From Streptomyces sp. NBC_00464 (lineage in GTDB: Bacteria > Actinomycetota > Actinomycetes > Streptomycetales > Streptomycetaceae), in assembly GCF_036013915.1 (NCBI RefSeq), contig NZ_CP107899.1, forward strand, positions 682,001 to 746,000: a stretch of 64,000 nucleotides of DNA, in the 5' to 3' direction. The position numbers and the translations under genes were made by a program. The notes under the pieces are model-generated. The model was not told where the DNA came from, ran no database searches, and worked only from the letters and a program-made list of their open reading frames with translations. Shown piece after piece: positions 40,316-49,428 of this stretch (the first letter of the stretch is position 1; every line of letters starts with the position of its first letter).

Positions 40316-43177
40316 GTGCGGAGTTCAGCACGCAAGAGATCAGCCAGAGCAGGACAGGGGACCGGCAGCATGATCGTCGGCCAGGGCATCGCCGCAGTGC
40401 TGGCCGCCGCAGGCCTGTTGGTGACGGCGATACCGGCCGCCCACGCGGACACCGCCACCACGGCCGCCGCGTCCGAGGTGACGCCGGGTGCCGAGACCGA
40501 GACTCCGTCGCTCGTCACCGGGCTGAACGAGGAGGCCTCCGCCACCGGCACCGCGGCCGACGCCGCCCGCGGTCACCTCAAGGCCAGGAAGGGCCGCTAC
40601 CACATCGCGGACACCTCGGCGAAGGACCTGGCCACGGCCGGGACCACGACCGAGAAGGGCGGCAAGGAGACGGTCCGTCTCCAGCAGAAGTACAAGGGCG
40701 TCCAGGTCCTGGGCGGCCAGTACCTCGTCCGGATGACCAAGAAGGACGGCAAGCGCACCGTCACCGGCACCTCCGGCAACTACTTCACCGAGCTCAAGCT
40801 CGACACGGTCGCCCCGAAGATCTCCGAGAAGGCCGCCATCGAGCGGGCGATCGGCGCCGTCTCCACCAAGCTGGGCGGCGGCCTGCTCCACGCCCCCGCC
40901 AAGGGCGGGAAGCCCGCAGAGCAGAAGCTCGCCGGCACCGCCGAGGGCGTCACGATCCTCCCGCAGGGCACCGGCGTGCTCACCCGGCAGATCACCGTCA
41001 CCGGCATCAGCCCGGTCGACGGGCAGCCGGTGAAGCAGCAGGTGTACATCGACGCGCACTCCGGCTTCCCGGTCCTGCAGTACAGCGACATCAAGACGTT
41101 CGGCGCGACGGACACCGCCACGGCCGCCGCCGGCGCGACGGACGCGACCCCCGAGGCGACCCTCCCCGCAGGCGACGAGCTCGTCGTCAAGGGCACGGGC
41201 ACTCGCTACAACGGCGAGAAGGTCGACGTCAGCCTCTACAAGAACACCAAGGGCCTGCTCCAGACGATCGACTACAGCAAGCGGGCCGCCGCCACCCCGT
41301 TCGAGGGCCCCATGCTGGTGACCTACGACGCCCGCGGCCGCGAGGTCGCGAGCGCGTCCGGTAACTGGCCCACCGGCGTCCAGCCGTTCAGCCCGGCCAC
41401 CCCCGAGCTCGGCGAGGAGTACACCAACTCCGGCGCCGTGGACGCCCACTGGGCGGCCGGCAAGGTCTACGACTACTACAAGAACCACTTCGACCGGAAC
41501 AGCCTCGACGACAAGGACGGCTACATCTACTCCCTGGTCGGCGTCGTCGCCAACCGCCAGCCGTACAACAACGCCTTCTGGGACGGCCAGAAGATGGTGT
41601 ACGGCCAGGGCGGCGGCGACTACCGCACCTTCTCCGCCGACACGGACGTCGTCGGCCACGAGATGACGCACGGCGTCGTCGAGCACACCGCGAACCTGGT
41701 CTACGCGGGCCAGTCCGGCGCGATGAACGAGGCGCTCGCCGACTACTTCGGCAACGCCATCGACCTGGAGGCGAACAACGTCTCCATGGACGACCCGGAC
41801 GCCGGTCTGCTCGGTGAGGACCTGTGCACCACGCTCAGCCCGCGCGAGTGCGCCCTGCGTGACCTCAACGACGGTGCCACCACGTCGAAGAACTTCATCG
41901 GCGCCACCTACGGCGGTGACAACGGCGGGGTGCACCTCAACTCCACGATCTTCTCCGGCGCCCTGTGGGACATGCGCCAGGACCTCGGCAGCGAGCTCGC
42001 CGACCAGATCGTCTACCGCGCCCTGTCCGCGTACATGACCCCCCTCGACGGCTTCACCGAGGGCCGCGCCGCGGTCATCGCCGCCGCGCAGGAGCTGGGC
42101 GTCACCAAGGCCCAGCTGAACACCGTGAAGAAGTCGTTCGACGCGCACGGCATCGTTCCCGGCTGGGAGAAGGCGCTCGGCGTCGACACCGACACGCTCC
42201 TGAACAAGGTCAACATCGCCAGTACCGGCGTGGGCGCGGGCGGCGGCAAGTACGCCGTCTCCAACTCCAACGCGGACGGCAGCGAGCCGTACTCGGTGTG
42301 GCTGGGCAACACGTCAGGCAAGGGCCAGCCGCAGCTGATGAGCGCCAACAACGGCGACTACAACGTCTACGCGAACACCGACGGCAAGACGGTGGTGTGG
42401 GCCGACTACAGCAGCCAGGGCATCAAGATCATGGCCCGCCCCGTCAAGGGCGGCCTCGCCAAGATGGTCGACAGCATCGGCAGCGACGTCTCCGGCCTCG
42501 TCGTGGACGGCGACTGGGTCGCGTACACCGCCTTCAACCCGCAGTTCGGGGTCACGAACGTCCGGTACGTCAACATGAAGACCGGTCAGATCGGTTTGGT
42601 CGACGGCGGTCGCCCCTACAACATCTCGGGTCTGCCCTCCATCAAGGACGGCAAGATCGCCTACGCCAAGGTGGCCCCTGACGCGAACGGCAACTACAAG
42701 GTCGGCGTCGAGGTCTTCGACGGCGCGACCAGCACCAAGACGGCGATGCCCACTCCCGACGACGTCATGGGCATCGGCCAGACCGCGATCACCGACGACG
42801 GTGTCTTCTGGATCGAGGACAACGACGTCACCGACTCCGGCAAGGCCGCGGTGCGCCGTGCGAACCTCGACGGCTCGAACCCGGTCACCGTCACCCCGGA
42901 GGCGGGCGCAGACTCCCTCTACGCCTACAGCCTGACGGCTTCGGACGACGCGGTCAGCATCACGAGCACCCCGCCGGCCACGTGGTGGGCCAACGACACG
43001 ATGGCGAAGCTGTACCAGGTCGCCCCCGACGGCAAGGGCGGCCCGCAGCGGATGTCCTGCAACCGCGGCGAGCAGGTGTTCGGCGTTGCCGACGAGGGCC
43101 AGCGCGTCCTGTGGCTCGACGGCACCACCGGCTACACCAACCTCGTGAAGCGCGACCGCCCGGCGGGCCGGTGCTGA
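40316..43177 (+). CDS. Secreted M4 (thermolysin-like) metalloprotease with C-terminal propeller
   Basis: A 953-aa exoenzyme. A basic n-region and Sec signal end near AAHADT (about 45). A propeptide with FTP and PepSY-type segments follows (about 60-300). The M4 domain carries VVGHEMTHGVVEH (zinc His at about 448/452, catalytic Glu449), the third ligand Glu in SGAMNEALADYFGN (about 472) and the catalytic His in NGGVHLNSTIFSGALWDMR. Residues about 625-953 form a TolB-like beta-propeller (repeats such as YAVSNSNADGSEPYSVWLG) not found in thermolysin. The GTG start has GGAGGG five bases upstream. A terminator stem follows 20 bp after the stop. Substrate is extracellular protein. Confidence 0.95.
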   Translation: MRSSARKRSARAGQGTGSMIVGQGIAAVLAAAGLLVTAIPAAHADTATTAAASEVTPGAETETPSLVTGLNEEASATGTAADAARGHLKARKGRYHIADTSAKDLATAGTTTEKGGKETVRLQQKYKGVQVLGGQYLVRMTKKDGKRTVTGTSGNYFTELKLDTVAPKISEKAAIERAIGAVSTKLGGGLLHAPAKGGKPAEQKLAGTAEGVTILPQGTGVLTRQITVTGISPVDGQPVKQQVYIDAHSGFPVLQYSDIKTFGATDTATAAAGATDATPEATLPAGDELVVKGTGTRYNGEKVDVSLYKNTKGLLQTIDYSKRAAATPFEGPMLVTYDARGREVASASGNWPTGVQPFSPATPELGEEYTNSGAVDAHWAAGKVYDYYKNHFDRNSLDDKDGYIYSLVGVVANRQPYNNAFWDGQKMVYGQGGGDYRTFSADTDVVGHEMTHGVVEHTANLVYAGQSGAMNEALADYFGNAIDLEANNVSMDDPDAGLLGEDLCTTLSPRECALRDLNDGATTSKNFIGATYGGDNGGVHLNSTIFSGALWDMRQDLGSELADQIVYRALSAYMTPLDGFTEGRAAVIAAAQELGVTKAQLNTVKKSFDAHGIVPGWEKALGVDTDTLLNKVNIASTGVGAGGGKYAVSNSNADGSEPYSVWLGNTSGKGQPQLMSANNGDYNVYANTDGKTVVWADYSSQGIKIMARPVKGGLAKMVDSIGSDVSGLVVDGDWVAYTAFNPQFGVTNVRYVNMKTGQIGLVDGGRPYNISGLPSIKDGKIAYAKVAPDANGNYKVGVEVFDGATSTKTAMPTPDDVMGIGQTAITDDGVFWIEDNDVTDSGKAAVRRANLDGSNPVTVTPEAGADSLYAYSLTASDDAVSITSTPPATWWANDTMAKLYQVAPDGKGGPQRMSCNRGEQVFGVADEGQRVLWLDGTTGYTNLVKRDRPAGRC

Positions 43178-43196
43178 TCGGGAACTGACACCCGAA

Positions 43197-43234
43197 GGGA
43201 GGCGGCCAGGCTTTGGGGAGCTCGGCCGCCTCCC
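43197..43234. terminator. Terminator after M4 protease gene
   Basis: GGGAGGCGGCC (43197-43207) pairs perfectly with GGCCGCCTCCC (43224-43234), and flanking GAA/TTC can extend the stem past a bulge. It begins 20 bp after the stop codon. Confidence 0.85.
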
Positions 43235-43314
43235 CTTCATGTGCCCGGCCGGGTCCCGTTCCGCCGGCCGGTCTCCAGGCACGCCCCGGGCCCTGCGGGC
43301 TCAAGGTGCCCGGC

Positions 43315-43330
43315 TAAAGTGGCGCCCCCA
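43315..43330 (+). promoter_or_regulatory. -10-like hexamer giving a probable leaderless start
   Basis: TAAAGT at 43315-43320 stands nine bases before the ATG at 43330. No purine-rich ribosome-binding sequence precedes that ATG (GGCGCCCCC). If the hexamer is a real -10, transcription would begin at or within a few bases of the ATG. No convincing -35 is seen. Confidence 0.45.
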
Positions 43331-46300
43331 TGAACACGCAGCAAACGCCCTCCACCACCGGCCATCGCGCCACCCCTTTGCTGCGTCTGCACCTTTTCGG
43401 CCGATTCCGGGTATCACGTGACGATTGTTCCGAACTTACCGGGCGGTGGCCGCGGCTGACGGCCCAGGCACTGGTCAAGCTGCTCGCTGTCACCCCGGGC
43501 CATCGGCTGCACCGGGAGCAGATCATGGACATCTGCTGGCCGGACACCGATCCGCACGCGGCCGCCGGCAATCTCCGCGTCGCGCTGCACGCCGCGAGGC
43601 GCGCGCTGGAGCCCGAGCTCGCCCCGCGCGCCGCGTCTTCGTACCTCGTGTCGGACGGGGCGATGCTCTCGCTCGACCCGGCCACCGTATGGGTCGACAC
43701 CGACCATGCCGAAGAGGCTGCCGAGTCCGCTCTGGCGTCGCGCGACCCCGCCGCGCTGAAGGACGCTCTGGCCCTGTTCACGGGCGAGATGCTGCCGGAG
43801 GACCGTTACCTCTCGTGGACGGAGCCGCGCCGGGCACGGCTCACCGCCCTGAAGGAGGAGATGTACCTGGGGCTGGCATCGGCCCACCTGGAGAGGGGCG
43901 AGTTCCAGGAGGCGACAGCGGCGGCGGAACACGTCCTGCGGGCCAGCCCGGCCGAGGAGGCGGCGCACCGGATCCTGATCGACGCCTGCATACGCCAGGG
44001 GCTGCGACGGCGCGCGGTGGGCCAGTACCACCTGTGCCGTGAGGCGCTCGCGGCCGAGCTCGGTGTCCCGCCCGGTCCGGAGACGGAGCGTCTGCACCGG
44101 CTCGCCCTGGCCACCACGCACAGGCCGGGCCCGGCCCAGGTGGCCCTGCCCGCGCCCCTGCAGAGCCCGGACGTGGCCCCCTTGCGCGGCCGGGACGAGC
44201 TGCTGCGCCGGCTGCTCACCACCGAAGGTGCGCCGGTTCGCATACTGACGGGCGAGGCCGGTGTGGGGAAGACCCGGCTGGTGGCCGAGGCCGCACGGCT
44301 CGCCGCCGCCTCCGGATCGGCCGTGCTGTGGGGCGCCGGCCACGATGCCGAAGGACACACTCCTTACGGCGTCTTCGCAGAGGCGCTCGACGGCTGGCTG
44401 GCCGAGCGGGACGTGACCGAACGCGCCCGCGTGGGCGCGGAGTATCCGGAACTGGCGGCCTTCCTTCCGTCGCTGGGCCAGGTACGGTCCCCCGGTGACC
44501 GCAGTCCCGGGGAGGAACGCGACCGCCTGTTTCGCGCCACGGCCGGCCTTCTCACCGAACTCGCCACGGTGCAACCGGTGTTGCTCGTTCTGGACGATCT
44601 GCATGCCGCGGATTCCGGCTCGTACCAACTGCTGAGCCACCTGGCACGACGCGCTTCCCGTCCTGGATTCCCCTTGCGCGTCCTGGTGACGTACCGGGCC
44701 GAGGAACTCGCCGACTCCGGTCCTCGGGTCGTGGATCTTGCGGCTCTGCTGCGGCAGCCGCAGATCGTGCACGAGACCGTCCAGCGCCTCGACCGGGAAG
44801 CGTGCATGGCCGTGGCGCGCGATGTCGCATCCGCGATGGGCGAGGCGTCTCTTCCCGGGGCCGGGCCGGACAGTGCGAGGCGGTTGGACCGGGTGTGGGA
44901 CCTGTCTCTGGGCAACCCGCTGTTCGCCGGTGAACTCGCCCGGAACCTGAGCGCGGACGACCCCGGGGACGTGGCGCCGGACGGGGTCCGGCAGTTGGTG
45001 GCGGAGAAGCTCGCGCGCCTCGACGGGAACACCCGACGCGTGGTGGAGGCGCTGTCCGTCGGCGGCGCCGAGACATCGTTGTCGGAGCTGCTCGACGTGG
45101 CCGCCGACGGCTTGCATCCGCCTCTCTCGGGGGCCGCGGCGATCACCGCTCTGGACGAGGCCATCGGCGCCGCGCTCATCGAGGAGCGGACCGTCGTCGT
45201 GACCGGACGGCACGAGACGGGAATCGCCTTCCGGCACCCGTTGGTCCGCCTCACCTGTTACGAACGGTTGTCCGCCGTCCGCCGCAGGCACCTGCACGGC
45301 GCCTTCGCGCAGGCGGTGCGCCGCCGCCGCCCCGACGCCGTCGACACGCTCGCCTCGCATTTCGCGCGCGCCGACGACGCCCGCGCGGCCGAGTACCTGC
45401 GCCTGGCGGCGGAACGGGCCGCGGCCCTGTACGCGAACGACACGGCCGACCGCTACTACCGGGACCTGATAGCCCGGCTCGATGTCGACGCGGGCCGCGC
45501 CCGGCTCGCGCACGCTCAGGTGCTGCGCAGCATGGGCCACTTCGAGCAGGCTGTCGGCGCCCTGCGGCCGGCCCTGGCCGAGTTCGAACGGCTGCACGAC
45601 CACGACAATCGCGTCCTCGCAGCGGCACTGCTGGCGGAAATGCTGGTCAGAACGGGGTCCCCCGCACCCGGCCTCGCCATCCTGCGGCAGCATCCCGTAA
45701 CGGAGGAAACCGCGCCCGAACCGACGGCGGGTCACTTCCTGACGCTGTCCGTCATCCTCAGTACCCAAGGTCATTACGACGACGGGTGGGCCGCCGCCGA
45801 ACGCGCCCTGACAGCGGCGGACGCGGTGCCGGGACATTCCAGCCACGGTCTGAAGGCCCGTGCCATCGTCCTGCAGGCGAGCAATCTGGGGCTGGCGGGC
45901 CACTTCGACCTGGCGCATGCTGCGGGCGACAGAGCGTTGGCGCCGGCCGAGGCCTACGGCGATCCGACGCTCCTCGGATCGGTCCTGTCGATGCTGCGGG
46001 AGAACGCGCGCCGCGCCGGCCGCCTGCGCGAGGCGATCGAGAGGGGAGAGCGCGCCCTCGGCCTCGCCGAACGGTCCGGCGGACCGGCGGCCGCCGCCTT
46101 CGAGCGGGCGAACCTCGCGGAACTGTGGCTGCTCCTGGAGGAGCCCGAGCGGGCCCGCGCTCTCGCCGAGGCCGCGGTCGCGGGCGCTGAACAGGCCGAG
46201 GCCTGGTGCCTCCCGTACGCACTCGCGGCGCTGGCCCGCACCCGGTGGGCCATGAACGACGCAGTCGACGCCGAGGTCCTCCTGGACCGCGCCGAGTCGG

Positions 46301-46707
46301 TCGCCGCCACGCTCGGGGACCAGCGGGGGAACCACGCGGTGCGCACCTCACGTGCGGAACTCGCTCTGCACATGGGGGATCCGGAGACGGCGCTGCGGGT
46401 GCTGGACCGTTTCAGCGACGAGGAACCGGTGCCGGCGGCCTGGGGCGAGCTTCTCTCCGGCCGTGCCGAATCCGCCCGGCAGCGCGCCGTGGCCGAGGTG
46501 TCGCGGGCGGAACGTACCGGGGAGCATCTTGCGGAGGTGGAGGCTCGTCTCGCACTCGGTGCCGCCTTGTCCGTGCTCGGCGAGGACGCCGAGGGGGCCG
46601 GGGAACTGGCGCGGGCCGAGTCGCTGGCCGAGCTCCTTCCCTACCCGGCCGGGACGAGCCGCGCCGCCTGGGCGCGGGCTCTGTTGCGCGCTGCGGAACA
46701 AAGCTGA
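43330..46707 (+). CDS. SARP/AfsR-type large regulator (BTAD-AAA-TPR)
   Basis: A 1,125-aa transcription factor. Residues 18-115 resemble the OmpR-like winged-helix of SARP proteins (LRLHLFGRFRVSRDD, LVKLLAVTPGHRLHREQIMD, AAGNLRVALHAARRALEP). The BTAD helical domain follows (about 125-260, YLSWTEPRRARLTALKEEMY, VLRASPAEEAAHRILIDACI). An AAA/NOD ATPase has Walker A GEAGVGKT (308-315) and Walker B LLVLDDLHAAD. The C-terminal half (about 680-1125) is TPR-like helices. Large SARPs of this build regulate secondary metabolism or development. The neighbouring proteases, not a biosynthetic cluster, flank it here, so its regulon is open. The stop lies in a 13-bp tandem repeat. Confidence 0.93.
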   Translation: MNTQQTPSTTGHRATPLLRLHLFGRFRVSRDDCSELTGRWPRLTAQALVKLLAVTPGHRLHREQIMDICWPDTDPHAAAGNLRVALHAARRALEPELAPRAASSYLVSDGAMLSLDPATVWVDTDHAEEAAESALASRDPAALKDALALFTGEMLPEDRYLSWTEPRRARLTALKEEMYLGLASAHLERGEFQEATAAAEHVLRASPAEEAAHRILIDACIRQGLRRRAVGQYHLCREALAAELGVPPGPETERLHRLALATTHRPGPAQVALPAPLQSPDVAPLRGRDELLRRLLTTEGAPVRILTGEAGVGKTRLVAEAARLAAASGSAVLWGAGHDAEGHTPYGVFAEALDGWLAERDVTERARVGAEYPELAAFLPSLGQVRSPGDRSPGEERDRLFRATAGLLTELATVQPVLLVLDDLHAADSGSYQLLSHLARRASRPGFPLRVLVTYRAEELADSGPRVVDLAALLRQPQIVHETVQRLDREACMAVARDVASAMGEASLPGAGPDSARRLDRVWDLSLGNPLFAGELARNLSADDPGDVAPDGVRQLVAEKLARLDGNTRRVVEALSVGGAETSLSELLDVAADGLHPPLSGAAAITALDEAIGAALIEERTVVVTGRHETGIAFRHPLVRLTCYERLSAVRRRHLHGAFAQAVRRRRPDAVDTLASHFARADDARAAEYLRLAAERAAALYANDTADRYYRDLIARLDVDAGRARLAHAQVLRSMGHFEQAVGALRPALAEFERLHDHDNRVLAAALLAEMLVRTGSPAPGLAILRQHPVTEETAPEPTAGHFLTLSVILSTQGHYDDGWAAAERALTAADAVPGHSSHGLKARAIVLQASNLGLAGHFDLAHAAGDRALAPAEAYGDPTLLGSVLSMLRENARRAGRLREAIERGERALGLAERSGGPAAAAFERANLAELWLLLEEPERARALAEAAVAGAEQAEAWCLPYALAALARTRWAMNDAVDAEVLLDRAESVAATLGDQRGNHAVRTSRAELALHMGDPETALRVLDRFSDEEPVPAAWGELLSGRAESARQRAVAEVSRAERTGEHLAEVEARLALGAALSVLGEDAEGAGELARAESLAELLPYPAGTSRAAWARALLRAAEQS

Positions 46708-46753
46708 GAAGCACAGCTGACAAGCACAGCTGCGAGACACGGCTGAGAAGCAC
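46702..46753. repeat. Four tandem 13-bp repeats over the SARP stop codon
   Basis: Units AGCTGAGAAGCAC (46702-46714), AGCTGACAAGCAC, AGCTGCGAGACAC and GGCTGAGAAGCAC (ending 46753) follow each other without spacer. The first contains the TGA stop of the SARP gene. Because the unit is 13 bp, the embedded TGA falls in successive frames. Confidence 0.88.
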
Positions 46754-46890
46754 ACACCGGAGGCACCGCTGACGGCGGTTGGCCTGTCCGTGGTTGTCCG
46801 GCAATGGCAAGCCGCGCACTGTAATGCCCGAGTAACGGCGTCTGTCTAGTGTCCGAGCTCCCCCGTACCGTTCCTGGAGGAGCTCCCCCG

Positions 46891-49428
46891 ATGCACCTGT
46901 CCCAACCGCCGTGGCGTGGCCGCGCCGTCTGGGCGGCGGCCGCCTTCACGGTGACCGCTCTGCTGACCGCACCGCTTTCCACGGCCGCCGCAGCCGATGC
47001 CGCGCCGTCCCCCAAGGTCGACTCGGCGCTGCTGAACGCCGTCGACGGCGGCGGCGAGGCGTCGTTCTTCGTCGTCCTCAAGGACCAGGCGGACCTGTCC
47101 GCCGCCAAGAAGAAGAACTCCCACGCCGCAAAGGCGAAGTCCGCGTACAGCGAACTGCGCGCCCACGCGAAGAGCAGCCAGAAGTCGCTGAACACCTTCC
47201 TCGACAAGGAGAAGGTCGGCCACCAGGACTACTGGATCGCCAATGCCGTCCAGGTCACCGGCGACCAGGACCTGGTCGACCGGCTCGCGAAGCGGTCGGA
47301 CGTCGCCCGCATCGTCAAGGAGCAGACCTACAAGCTCGACGAGACGGAGAGCAAGGTCTCCGCGGCTACGGGCAGCACGGTTTCTGATGACGGCACCCCC
47401 GAGTGGGGTGTCAAGGACATCAAGGCCGACCAGGTGTGGTCGCAGTACGAGGACCGCGGCGAGGGCATCGTCATCGCGAACGTCGACTCGGGTGTACAGT
47501 ACAACCACCCCGACCTGGTGGCGAACTACCGGGGCAACAACGGCGACGGCTCCTTCTCCCACGACTACAACTTCTACGACCCGACCGGGAACTGCGCCTC
47601 CGACGGCACCCCCTGCGACAACAACGGCCACGGCACCCACACGATGGGCACCATGGTCGGCAAGGGCGGCGTCGGCGTCGCGCCGAACGCGAAGTGGATC
47701 GCTGCCAAGGGCTGCGAGAGCGACGAGTGCTCCGACGAGTACCTCCTCAAGGCCGGTCAGTGGATCCTCGCCCCGACCGACCACACCGGGCAGAACCCGC
47801 GCCCGGAACTGGCACCGAACATCGTCAACAACTCCTGGGGCGGCGGCGACACCACCTTCTACCAGGACATCGTCGAGGCGTGGAACTCCGCCGGAATCTT
47901 CGAGGCGTTCGCCGCGGGCAACGACGGTGACGGAGCGACCTGCTCCACCGCCCACGCCCCCGGCTCGCAGGCACCCGCCTACGGTGTCGGCGCCTACGAC
48001 GTGAACGGCAAGATCGCCAACTTCTCCGGTTTCGGCCCCTCCCTCGTCGACAACTCGATGAAGCCGAACATCTCCGCCCCCGGTGTCGACGTCCGTTCCA
48101 CCTGGCCGGGTTCGTCGTACATGGTCGAGTCCGGTACGTCGATGGCCACCCCGCACGTCGCAGGCGCCGTCGCGCTCCTGTGGTCGGCGGCCCCCTCCCT
48201 GATCGGGAAGATCGACGAGACCCGCGCGCTGCTGAACCAGGGCGCTTCCGATGTCGATGACACGCACTGCGGCGGCACCGCCTCCATGAACAACGTGTGG
48301 GGCGAGGGCAAGCTCGACATCCTCGCCTCGATCGACAAGGCCCCGCACATCGCGGCCACCGTCACGGGCAAGGCCACCGACAAGGCCACCGGCACCGCCC
48401 TGGCCGGCGTCACGGTCAGCGCCACCGCCAACGGCACCACCCGTTCGGTGACCACCGCCGACAACGGCACCTACCGGCTGACCCTGGCCGCGGGCACCTA
48501 CGACTTCTCCTACACCGGTTACGGCTACGCCACCGACACCATCAACGGTGTCGCCGTCGCCGAGAGCCAGGCCCTGACCCAGGACATCACCCTCGACGCC
48601 GTGACGCAGCACGCCGTGTCCGGCACCGTCCTGGACGTCACCGGCAAGCCGCTCGCCAAGGCCACCGTCACCGTCGAGGGCACGCCCGTCCCCGCGGTCA
48701 CCACGGACACCGCCGGCCACTTCACCCTGCCCAAGGTCTCCGAGGGTGCGTTCACGATCACCACGACGCCGGCCGTCCCGGTGCTGTGCAACGGTGTGGA
48801 CAACACCAAGCTCGCCGTCGACGCCGACAAGACGATGAACGTGCGGCTCCCGGCCCGCTCGGACGCCTCCGGCAACAGCTGCACCCCGGGTACGTACTCC
48901 TGGATCGCCGGTTCGACGAAGGTCGCCCTGTCCGGTGACGAGGACGCGAAGAACGTCGCGCTGCCCTTCCCGGTGAAGTTCTACGGCGCCTCTTACAACA
49001 GCGCCGCCGTCACCACGAACGGCCTGATCGACTTCCTGGCCCCGCGCGTCGGTGACTACACCAACACCGCCCTGCCCTCCGCCGCGAAGCCCGACGGCAT
49101 CGTCGCCCCCTTCTGGGACGACCTGATGCTCGACAAGAAGTCGTCCGTGCAGACCGCCACCACCGGCAAGACCGGCAAGCGCACCTTCGCCATCGTGTGG
49201 AACAACATGCTGTTCGCCGACGGCGGCACCGACCGCGCCACGTTCGAGGCCGTCTTCGAGGAAGCGACCGGCGCGATCACCTTCCAGTACAAGACCGTCC
49301 CCGGCAACGGCGGCAAGGCCACCGTCGGCATCGAGAACCAGACCGGCACCGACGCCCTCCAGTACTCCTTCAACCAGACGGTACTGACCAACGGTTCCGC
49401 CATCCGCATCGCGCAGGGAGCCAAGTAA
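46891..49428 (+). CDS. Secreted S8 subtilisin-like peptidase with CarboxypepD-like and nidogen-like modules
   Basis: An 845-aa exported protease. The signal peptide ends near STAAAADAA (about 37). An I9-type propeptide (about 45-150) precedes the S8 domain with Asp199 (VIANVDSGVQYNHPDL), His247 (NNGHGTHTMGTM), oxyanion Asn344 (AAGNDGDG) and Ser417 (SGTSMATPHVAGAVALL). The triad is complete. Then come two Cna-B/carboxypeptidase-regulatory-like repeats (about 490-640). A module follows with FPVKFYGASYNSAAVTTNG and DGIVAPFWDDL, nidogen-like, shared with the two proteins at 58.6-64 kb. GGAGGAG lies eight bases before ATG 46891. It is coupled to the next gene by TAATG. Confidence 0.93.
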   Translation: MHLSQPPWRGRAVWAAAAFTVTALLTAPLSTAAAADAAPSPKVDSALLNAVDGGGEASFFVVLKDQADLSAAKKKNSHAAKAKSAYSELRAHAKSSQKSLNTFLDKEKVGHQDYWIANAVQVTGDQDLVDRLAKRSDVARIVKEQTYKLDETESKVSAATGSTVSDDGTPEWGVKDIKADQVWSQYEDRGEGIVIANVDSGVQYNHPDLVANYRGNNGDGSFSHDYNFYDPTGNCASDGTPCDNNGHGTHTMGTMVGKGGVGVAPNAKWIAAKGCESDECSDEYLLKAGQWILAPTDHTGQNPRPELAPNIVNNSWGGGDTTFYQDIVEAWNSAGIFEAFAAGNDGDGATCSTAHAPGSQAPAYGVGAYDVNGKIANFSGFGPSLVDNSMKPNISAPGVDVRSTWPGSSYMVESGTSMATPHVAGAVALLWSAAPSLIGKIDETRALLNQGASDVDDTHCGGTASMNNVWGEGKLDILASIDKAPHIAATVTGKATDKATGTALAGVTVSATANGTTRSVTTADNGTYRLTLAAGTYDFSYTGYGYATDTINGVAVAESQALTQDITLDAVTQHAVSGTVLDVTGKPLAKATVTVEGTPVPAVTTDTAGHFTLPKVSEGAFTITTTPAVPVLCNGVDNTKLAVDADKTMNVRLPARSDASGNSCTPGTYSWIAGSTKVALSGDEDAKNVALPFPVKFYGASYNSAAVTTNGLIDFLAPRVGDYTNTALPSAAKPDGIVAPFWDDLMLDKKSSVQTATTGKTGKRTFAIVWNNMLFADGGTDRATFEAVFEEATGAITFQYKTVPGNGGKATVGIENQTGTDALQYSFNQTVLTNGSAIRIAQGAK

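Noticed and set aside
43330..46707. Pathway-specific activator of a secondary-metabolite cluster
   Set aside because: The protein is SARP-like, but no polyketide, NRPS, terpene or RiPP genes occur in the window. Its targets are left open.
46702..46753. Replication or plasmid iteron array
   Set aside because: The units are only 13 bp, degenerate, overlap a stop codon, and no replication gene is nearby.
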